64,000 bases of DNA from Novakomyces olei (taxonomy: Eukaryota; Ascomycota; Novakomycetes; Novakomycetales; Novakomycetaceae), in contig JADEYG010000009.1 in assembly GCA_016906335.1 (NCBI GenBank), forward strand, positions 62,001 to 126,000. The letters are read 5' to 3'. Positions 56,639-64,000 of the stretch are shown one piece after another; the first letter of the stretch is position 1, and the number at the start of each line of letters is the position of its first letter. The position numbers and the translations under genes were made by a program. A model generated the notes under the pieces. That model did not search any database. It was not told where the DNA came from and worked only from the letters and a program-made list of their open reading frames with translations.

Positions 56639-58312
56639 CTATTTTTCCTCTTTGGTTTGCGGTTGCTTGTAATGATCAACATTCATATCGTTCAGCCCTA
56701 AATCCTCGTTTTGCTCGTACGTTCGTTCATAGTCGGTTATAGTCATTTCAGGATCAGGATCAGGAGCATACAGGTTTTGCACATAGCTGGCAGCAAGAGC
56801 ATCATCAAGGATCAGAGTAAAAGGCTTTTCTCCCTTTCTTACACTGCGTAAATCAGCCAAAAACTTTTCCCACTTGGCTTTTTGCTCAGGAGGCATAGAA
56901 TCAGCTTCACGAGTATAAACTCGTGAGTACAATTCCTCGTCCACTTGGGCTAAAAGGCCCTCAACCGTGGTAAAACGGCCGCCCAGTGTTCCCGGAGCAA
57001 GATCAAGATTAATTTCAGGAATTGAAAAGGATGCAGTTTCGCTCTTGAGAATATCACGGGACAAATCATCAGGCAAATCCTTGCAGTGCAAAACAATTCT
57101 GCGGCCTTTGGGAGGAACTGCTCCACCGGTTTTAACCTCGTTTGATCTGTACCCACAGCGTTCACAATTTGTTGCCATCAAGATGACTTGTTTAAAATGA
57201 GGAATGTCAACTAGTTTCATGTGCGTTTCACACGGGTGCATACAGCTCGGACACGTGGCCGGGAAAGTCTGTACTTCTTGTTCAAACGACGAAACTGGAT
57301 CATCATTGAGTACACTAGCAGACTGATCTTGTTGCTGATTAGATTGAGGCTGATTAGATTGAGGCTGATTAGATTGAGGCTGATTAGATTGAGGCTGATT
57401 AGATTGAGGCTGATTAGATTGAGGCTGATTAGATTGAGGCTCGATGCCAGCTCCAGCTGCCTCTGTGTTCTCCAGTCCGAGTGCAGCATTTTGTTCAGGA
57501 GTTCGATCAAACTGCCTTAATGTCCACAAGTTGGCAGCCTCGCCAGGCTGGGGTTCAATAAAGCTGTTGCCTGCAGGATCTTCCAGCTCAAGGACAAAAG
57601 GCAGCTCTTGGCCATCGCGCAATTTCCGCGCATGACTCAAAAATTGCTCAATCTTTTCAAAACTCGCGGGGTCCGTATGCCGGCGCAGAGCCTGTCCGCT
57701 TTCCAGATCGTTAATGACGTCAGTCACAACGCCTTCAATAGTGGTCAATTGCCCCCGCTGTGCCGGAATTTCAAGGTCGAGCGCCGGGATTCGAACTGTG
57801 CACGTATCGCTCTTGACCACGTTGCGGTCTAGACCCTTGCGCTCTGTGACCTTGAAAGTACAGACACTGCCACGCGTCTGTATCTGCCCGGCACTTTGCA
57901 CTTCCGAGTTCCGGTACCCACAGTGCGGACAGTAAAAGCTCATGAGAACAATCTCGTGAAAGTACGGGATCGATGTCAGTAAAAGCCTCGTTGTTCCGTT
58001 TTTACCGCAGTTCATACACAGCGATTCAATTTCCTGCACTGGAGAAGTCTCATTGCCTTTGCCTTCCGATCCTGTATCGGCTCCTGTATCGGCTCCTGTA
58101 TCGGCTCCTGTACTCGATAATGGGGCTCTGCCATCGGTCCCGTCCTGCTTGGCCACTTGCGGCTCTGCCGCCTGCCGTTGCCGGTCAATAGTCTCGACCG
58201 TTTCGCCTACTGACTGGAACATGGGAGCAGTGGCATTGCCTTGCTCCCGCTCGGCTCCACTGCCAGCAGGGTCCGCTGTCGGAGGCTGATTCTGGGTCTG
58301 TGGGTCCACCAT
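56639..58312 (-). CDS. ZPR1: Zinc-finger protein Zpr1
   Basis: Zpr1 binds eEF1A and chaperones its folding, and shuttles between cytoplasm and nucleus. Intronless, 557 aa (yeast 486). Tandem ZPR1 modules: the first has the C4 finger LCMNCGKNGTTRLL...FYCPHCGYRNSEV followed by its beta domain (TCTVRIPALDLEIPAQRGQL, TTIEGVVTDVI). The second has CPSCMHPCETHMKL...TNCERCGYRSNEVK and SETASFSIPEINLDL, FTTVEGLLAQV. The linker between modules contains seven exact PQSNQ repeats, and the N-terminus has a GADT repeat, which explain the extra length. The C-terminus (TITDYERTYEQNEDLGLND) is the conserved end. Divergent from CCT3. Both products serve protein folding, so co-regulation is possible but not shown. 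Confidence 0.95.
   Translation of the reverse strand: MVDPQTQNQPPTADPAGSGAEREQGNATAPMFQSVGETVETIDRQRQAAEPQVAKQDGTDGRAPLSSTGADTGADTGADTGSEGKGNETSPVQEIESLCMNCGKNGTTRLLLTSIPYFHEIVLMSFYCPHCGYRNSEVQSAGQIQTRGSVCTFKVTERKGLDRNVVKSDTCTVRIPALDLEIPAQRGQLTTIEGVVTDVINDLESGQALRRHTDPASFEKIEQFLSHARKLRDGQELPFVLELEDPAGNSFIEPQPGEAANLWTLRQFDRTPEQNAALGLENTEAAGAGIEPQSNQPQSNQPQSNQPQSNQPQSNQPQSNQPQSNQQQDQSASVLNDDPVSSFEQEVQTFPATCPSCMHPCETHMKLVDIPHFKQVILMATNCERCGYRSNEVKTGGAVPPKGRRIVLHCKDLPDDLSRDILKSETASFSIPEINLDLAPGTLGGRFTTVEGLLAQVDEELYSRVYTREADSMPPEQKAKWEKFLADLRSVRKGEKPFTLILDDALAASYVQNLYAPDPDPEMTITDYERTYEQNEDLGLNDMNVDHYKQPQTKEEK
57336..57440. repeat. 15-bp tandem repeat, 7 perfect copies, coding PQSNQ in ZPR1
   Basis: Unit TGATTAGATTGAGGC seven times without a mismatch, in frame on the minus strand, lying between the two ZPR1 modules. 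Confidence 0.97.
58070..58114. repeat. 12-bp repeat coding GADT units in ZPR1
   Basis: Unit GGCTCCTGTATC repeated about three times, encoding GADT repeats in the N-terminal disordered part of Zpr1. Confidence 0.85.
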
Positions 58313-58929
58313 TTCGTCGCCTAAACGTACACGCTTGGCAGGTTCAGAAACTGCTTCTGTTTTGCGATCCAGTTTGACTCGTCTGCGAGCTCGTCGCCAA
58401 CCTGATTTTTTTTTTAATTATTCTTTTCTTGATTTATTTCGTTTTTGATTTATTCTTTTGTATTTATTTAATCTCGGAATTTTAGGGTAGTGTTATCGTA
58501 CTATTATTATATGCTGTCATGTGACTAGAAGTTTCTTATCGAGCAGTAAAGAAGGAATTAATATTACATAATATGAATATAATATTGATTAAATAATGTT
58601 GAAAACATGTTCAACATATTAATGAACATAATATTAGTGAATATAATATTAAAGTATATTTGAGAGTATATAATATTAAAGAGTACATAATATAATATTA
58701 GAGAGTATGTAATTAAAGAGTACAATGTACTCAGTTATATTCTATTCTACACGTTACTTTGTTCATATTTATATTGTCCATATTATATTATTCTTATATG
58801 CAAATATATTACGGGCGCTCGCTGCGGCAGAATCAGTGATAATTTCACGTATAAACTAATTACTGCAAACTTTCACTTCAGCTCGAGTTGCCTCAAATCC
58901 TCGAACCTTCGAGGCCAAAATCAGCAAAG
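58313..58929. other. Divergent intergenic region, ZPR1 / CCT3
   Basis: About 620 bp. The section 58560-58760 is very AT-rich, with many ATAATATT and AGAGTA-type near-repeats. A GC-richer stretch with a possible ORF continues upstream of ZPR1 for about 90 bp (58313-58400). No supported exon. Confidence 0.5.
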
Positions 58930-60935
58930 ATGCAGGCAGGGCCGGTCGTAGTGATGAGTAAGCGCACGTTGAAACTTTATCTAACGCGAACAGATACGAA
59001 CAGCGAACGGCAATCTGGTCGTCGTGCACAATTATCAAATATCAATGCAGCCAAAGCCGTGGCAGATGTACGCGCCCTCCTTTGAATATTTGCCTTTAAT
59101 TCATTTATTTGTTTACGCTCAAATGAAGCAAGACTAATAGAAATTTTCTGACTCGTTCTGCCTTGTCTGGCTGCAAATGCTAACTGTGTAGATTATACGG
59201 ACGTGCTTGGGTAGGATCGTGCAAAGGAATGACTAATAATATTAGGCCCAAAGGCAATGCTTAAAATGATGCTTGATCCAATGGGAGGCGTTCTCCTCAC
59301 AAACGACGGTCACGCTATTCTTCGGGAGATCGAAGTTGCCCATCCAGCCGCGAAAAGCATGATTGAACTGAGCCGTACACAAGACGAGGAAGGTGGGTTT
59401 ATTTTTTTAATTTCTATTTTTGATTTTTTTTATTTATTTTTTTATTTTTATTTATTTATTTGCTTCTTTCTTTCTCTCTTTGTTTCTTTTTTTTTTTTTT
59501 TTCTATTTCTTTATTCTATTATTGTATCCCTAATCTTTAACTGCTTCTAACGACAGTCGGTGACGGCACTACAACGGTCATTATTCTAGCGGGCGAGATT
59601 CTAGCGTACTCTGTGCCCAACTTGGAGCGCAACATCCACCCCGTAGTCATAATATCCGCCTTCAAGCAAGCACTGTCCGATGCTTTGCAGGTGATCGAAG
59701 ACGTTTCTGTCAAAGTCAATGTGGACAGCGACACGGAGATGAACGAGCTGATCCGCGTTTCAATCGGAACTAAATTCGTCTCCCGCTGGAGCAAGCTAAT
59801 GTGCCATTTAGCTCTTCGAGCAGTGCGTACAGTGGCCACTGAGGCTAATGGCAAACGTGAAGTGGACATCAAACGCTATGCCAGGGTAGAAAAGGTCCCT
59901 GGTGGAGAAATCGAAGAGTCCTGTGTCCTTGACGGAGTCATGTTGAACAAGGACGTAACGCACCCCAAGATGCGTCGGCGCATTGAGCATCCGCGTATCG
60001 TTCTGCTCGACTGCCCGCTCGAGTATAAGAAGGGCGAGAGTCAGACAAACATTGAGATTGAGCGTGAGCAGGACTGGAACCGGATCCTTGAGATTGAAGA
60101 AGAGCAGATTAAGCATATGTGTGACTGCATCTTGGCAGTTAAGCCCGACCTGGTTATTACGGAGAAGGGTGTGAGCGATCTGGCGCAGCACTATTTGCTC
60201 AAGGCCAATGTAACTGCGCTGAGGCGTGTACGTAAAACTGACAACAACCGAATTGCACGAGCAGTGGGGGCCACAATAGTAAACAGGGTAGAGGACTTAA
60301 AGTCTGGTGATGTAGGGACGATGTGCGGCCTGTTTGACGTCCACAAGATTGCTGATGAATACTTTACGTTTCTGACCGGCTGTAAGAGTCCCAAGGCCTG
60401 TACAATCCTGCTGCGAGGCCCCAGTAAGGACGTTTTGAATGAGATTGAACGCAATTTGCAGGACGCCATGTCCGTTGCCCGCAACGTGTTCTTCCATCCA
60501 CGTCTGAGTCCCGGTGGGGGCGCAACAGAGATGGCTATCCGTACAATATTGGGGCAAAAGTCGCACTCGATCGAGGGAGTCTTGCAGTGGCCCTATCGTG
60601 CAGTAGCCGAGGCGATGGAGGTTATTCCAAGGACACTGGCCCAAAACTGTGGAGCCAATCCGATCAAGGTGCTTACAGCGCTGAGAGCAAAACATGTGGA
60701 GGGCCAACACTCGTACGGAGTTGATGGAGAAACTGGGAAGATCGTTGATATGCACGACTACGGAGTATGGGAGCCTCAGGCAATTAAATTGCAGTCTGTA
60801 AAGACGGCAATTGAGAGTGCCTGCCTTCTTTTACGCGTGGACGATATCGTTTCTGGAGTTCGAAAGCAGGGCGAAAAGTCTCAGGCTTTGGGCGGGCCTC
60901 AAGTGGGTGAGGACGCGCCTGAGCCTGAGGGCTAG
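58930..60935 (+). CDS. CCT3: Chaperonin CCT3 (TCP-1 gamma subunit)
   Basis: Gamma subunit of the cytosolic TRiC/CCT chaperonin that folds actin, tubulin and other proteins. Five exons: 58930-58957, 58994-59067, 59192-59210, 59246-59392 and 59557-60935, giving 548 aa (yeast 534). The start MQAGPVVVM|NTNSERQSGRRAQL and the joins AVAD|IIRTCLG|PKAMLKMMLDPMGG restore the family N-terminus. ATP-site motifs: LTNDGHAILREIEVAHPAAK, GDGTTVIILAGE and the hydrolysis Asp in GDGTT. Later: GGATEMAIR (GGGATE region) and AENCGANPIKVL-type AQNCGANPIKVL. It ends in an acidic EDAPEPEG. Exon 3 is a 19-nt microexon and the following intron only 35 nt. Confidence 0.96.
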
Positions 60936-61251
60936 ACAGATCTAGTATAAGAATTGGCAGAGACAGGAAAGAATAGAAATAAATGAAAATAAATGAAAAA
61001 TGTGCTGATTTAAGGTTTAAAAGAAAAGTAGAGCGAGTCGGTAGAATTGAAATAAGACCAGAAAATTAGCGAAAAATGGCAGGACTAGTTGGGAGTAGTG
61101 TGTATATTTATAACCCTATCAATTGAACAAAAGAGCAGGCAAGGGTTTAACTTACCAAACAGTACCTGGATTTCACATAATTTTATTTATTTTACATAAT
61201 TTTATTTTATTTTAATTATTTTTCATTCAATTATTCTAGCAACGATTGTGC
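60936..61251. other. Convergent intergenic region
   Basis: About 315 bp between the CCT3 and DBP6 stop codons, with A-rich then T-rich tracts. Nothing else seen. Confidence 0.5.
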
Positions 61252-63446
61252 TCATCTACTCCTCGCCTCGCTCACGGCTTTCCCCAGTTCGTTCAGAGCC
61301 TCTGAGTAGACAGGAAACGCAGCCACAACTTGCTCATCCTTCGCTCGAATATGGCTCTTTTCAACTGCTCTCTGCCGCTGTAAAGAAGCCGATTGCAGGA
61401 TATTATGGGCAAATCGACGGCCGTCCTTTGGCGCCAGTAAAGTCCACGCATCGCCTTCGTTTCCCGCCCGGGCAGTGCGTCCGACCCGATGGACATAAGC
61501 CCTCAGAGATAGGGGAGCATCGTAATTCACTATATGCCGTGTCGAGGGGACATCGACACCTCGGCTCATAAGATCAGAGCAAACAAGGATACTTATCTGA
61601 TCATCACGAAAGGCTCGCAAAGCCTGCCGTCTTTGGTCGCGAGTCATATCCGAGGAAAAAAGGCCGACAGTTTGGTCTGTACCTTTTGTTATCAGTTGCA
61701 ATAATCGAGCCAGCCGGGCGGCAGTTACAGTACTGCGGGTAAAGATAATTACATTACGCAGCCCGTGTTCCTGTAAGAGCGCATAAAGCGCCAGCGGCTT
61801 TTCTACTTGGCCTTCTACATGTACCGCATGCTCTGTCAGTGTCGGCGGCAAGGAAAAGAAAGAAGCTTCGTCTAGGTTAGTGTCTACTGTCGCTGATAAG
61901 GGAATCTGCCTTGTCTGCTCTGGCTCTAGATCTGGGTCCGGTTGCGCTTCCATCTTGTCGCTTTCTCCACCCATATCCCTTCGCGTACCCGTTTTTGCGG
62001 GTTCGTTCAAGCTGCCTTGGAAGACAAGTAGCTTCGGATTGCGTAGATTAAGCGACTGAAAAACTCCCGGTTCTCGGGTCAGCGTGGCTGACAATACCAG
62101 TTTGCACAGTGGATTACACGCTCTTTTATCACTGACAAAATCTGTAGAGATCCGGCCACAGTACTCGTCACCGCTGCCGCTTCCAATCTGCCAGGGAGCA
62201 TTGAGCTGGCCACTTGCTTTTGTATCTGGTTGAGCCAAATGGATGTTCAGAACAGGCAACCAGTCTTGGAACTCTTGGTTCATTAGCCGATCGGCCTCGT
62301 CGAGCACGATAAACTCTAAATGCTGCAAAGTGAACCCAGGAGTCAGTTTTATATGGTCGACAAGTCGGCCTGGAGTGGCCACTAGGATATCAACAAGGCT
62401 CTCTGTCGTGTACGGATGGTTTCGGATTAATAGAGTCTGTTCTGCGGCAAACGATTTGGTACCGTTGGCAACAGCCACCTGAGAATTAGCTTGGAGCAAA
62501 TGATTAATAATTGATTAATCAATTATTTATTTATTTAACTAATTGTCATACCTTTAAGCCTGAGCCAGCTCCAATTTGCTCTAGTACCGTGCGTACTTGG
62601 GCACAAAGCTCACGTGTCGGTAAAATAATAAGAGCTCGTAAACGGCAAACTTTTCGTTGCATTAATTGCTATTCCAATGAGCGAAAAGTCATATTTAATA
62701 AGCTTGCTTACATTAACAATGGGAATAGAGTAGGCTAGAGTCTTGCCAGACCCCGTGGGCGCATTCACACACAGATCGTGGGCACACCGAGCATAAAACG
62801 GGAATAAGCGCAGTCGTCGGCACTGTTCAAGCAAGAAAGAAATCAGCCCATATTGCACGGAAAACATGTCTGAAACTTTAATACGGGTCGCCAAATTGCG
62901 TTTAATCCTGGAATCCAAGCCATTTACAGAGGCAAACTGTACCAACTTTGCCGATGAAGAAACGATAGGGTTCAGCAGCCAGTCTGGCAAGGCTTCTTGC
63001 AGTAAGCGTTGCCGAGACTGAGCGTGAGCAAATTGCCGCTGCTCACTACTATACAAATTACTCTCTGTCTGTTCCATAACAGTTCCGCTTTGTTCGGAAC
63101 CGATGGGACTGTTTGCATCGTCCTCTGCCACGTCCTGATGACTTGCAACGTTATTGCTTGATGTCTTTTCCCCACTGGCTCGACTGGCCGTTTCCAAGTC
63201 ATTTTGGCTCTTAAGTTTCTGCTCCAAACTGTCCTCCACGTCACTTGAGCCCTCGTTTACAGGAGTCGGCTCTCGATCTGAACCTGCGCCATTGACTCTA
63301 TCGACTTTGCGACGCTTTCGCGATAGTTTTGCATTAAGACGAGCTAACCGGTCTGCCGAATTGTCATTAAGCTCATTAGCGGTTTTAATATCTTGTGCCT
63401 CCGCCAGTGAGGTTGCGTCTGAAGGAATAAACCGTCGTGAAAACAT
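61252..63446 (-). CDS. DBP6: DEAD-box RNA helicase Dbp6/DDX51
   Basis: Nucleolar helicase for early 60S ribosome assembly. Exons 63446-62712, 62668-62552 and 62478-61252 give 692 aa (yeast Dbp6 629, human DDX51 666). An N-terminal acidic/Ser-rich extension with a basic patch (LNAKLSRKRRKVDR) precedes the core: motif I VNAPTGSGKTLAYSIPIV, Ia LPTRELCAQV, Ib ATPGRLVDHI, II VLDEADRL, III SATLTREP, IV NVIIFTRSTVTAARLARLL, V SDLMSRGVDVPS and VI HRVGRTARAG. A lead-in DLCVNAPTGSG and the VQYGLISFLLEQ Q-region match the Dbp6 subfamily. An inserted linker (PAKTGTRRDMGGESDKMEAQ) lies between the helicase lobes. Introns are 43 and 73 nt. Confidence 0.93.
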
Positions 63447-64000
63447 AACCCTTCACTATTGCCGATCAACGGCTGTCAGTATCAAACACACTCTGCATCG
63501 ATCGCTGCCAATATTGATTTAAATAAATATTATTATTTTGAATATTAGAACACCTTTTCATAATTTACTATGCCAAGGAAATACGTGCACTATATAAATT
63601 TGACTGCTGTATACTGTGAAATCGTATCAAGTTTACGAGCAACGATCGCTACCGTTATTATACTTTTCTAACGCATTTATTACGGGGAAAACATATAATC
63701 CGGGAAAAGACGTCTAAAAAGCAAACAAAATTTGTCAGTCACGTGCGTCCTTTTCTGCCTCTAATTGCAAGGGACCAGTTTGTTGGTACTGCTGAAGGAT
63801 TGGTGGAACAGCGTGAACTTTTGGACTTTGGCAATATGGAACAGACTCGTTAAATAGCAGCCCGACCGGTCAAGAAGCGAAACTATACTCAGCGACTACA
63901 AGGCAACAACCGGTAAATGGCCTGTAACAACATTTTGCCGTAACATGCTACAGACTGCAACTTTGCGTGCAACTAAATGGACGATAACAGTTTACGTTTT
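63447..64000. other. Right-edge region, unassigned
   Basis: About 550 bp upstream of DBP6. Two overlapping open stretches on opposite strands (plus about 63619-63855, minus about 63870-63736) compete, and neither has a start or a recognised family. The minus-strand reading ends ILQQYQQTGPLQLEAEKDAR before a stop at 63736-63738 and could be the last exon of a gene extending beyond the window. Not enough to call. Confidence 0.4.

Noticed and set aside
1-64000. Intact tRNA, rRNA, transposon, LTR or CRISPR elements
   Set aside because: I looked for B-box-like GTTCGAATC motifs, terminal repeats, reverse transcriptase or transposase motifs and spaced repeats. None was found apart from the degenerate tRNA-Leu-like sequence.

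Overview
This 64 kb window is fungal nuclear DNA. Most genes carry short spliceosomal introns, commonly about 35-130 nt, with CTAAC/CTAAT-type branch sites close to the 3' AG. Several products are fungus-specific: an AreA/NIT2 GATA factor with both its N-terminal (DUF1752-type) and C-terminal (DWDWLT) conserved blocks, an Svl3/Pam1-like protein, a Zn2Cys6 factor, an Hsp9/Hsp12-type protein, and Atg5. The set fits Ascomycota. A short-intron, early-diverging lineage such as Taphrinomycotina is possible but is inference only. I see no transposon, LTR element, CRISPR array, rRNA or intact tRNA.

Layout. 1-5.1 kb: a mitochondrial ribosomal protein bL24m (cut by the left edge), the SAGA deubiquitinase-module subunit Sgf11, and an aromatic L-amino-acid decarboxylase. 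5.3-9.6 kb: acyl-protein thioesterase (7 exons), an Hsp9/Hsp12-type stress protein and an Atg22-like vacuolar transporter. 9.7-15.6 kb: a tiny three-exon gene, an M24 metallopeptidase, and a Zn2Cys6 regulator divergent from a six-exon acetamidase-type amidase. 15.9-20 kb: a LARP7/Pof8-type La protein with an xRRM, and the DEAD-box protein Sub2. 21-24.8 kb: AreA. 27.3-29.9 kb: Svl3/Pam1-like. 34.3-36.3 kb: a C2H2 factor preceded by a 4.4 kb gene-free stretch. 37.8-38.4 kb: a secreted thaumatin-like protein. 39.8-50.4 kb: Nup53/Nup35, a NIMA-family kinase, an unrecognised 129-aa protein, Dus1, a nucleostemin/Grn1/Nug1 GTPase, Atg5 and an Apq12-like membrane protein. 50.8-63.4 kb: an OPT-family transporter, glutaminyl-tRNA synthetase, Zpr1, CCT3 and a Dbp6/DDX51 helicase.

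Two themes stand out. First, nitrogen scavenging: AreA, an amidase with a divergent Zn2Cys6 gene, a peptidase-fold protein, an OPT transporter, an Atg22-like transporter and Atg5 lie in the same 64 kb. The amidase/Zn2Cys6 shared promoter holds palindromic GATA motifs, one of them inside a CGG-N12-CCG inverted repeat. Second, RNA and telomere biology: a LARP7/Pof8-like protein is encoded here, and short TTAGGG-type interstitial repeats occur at three places in the window.

Exon coordinates come from reading splice signals and checking that every junction keeps frame and family similarity. Transcript evidence was not available.
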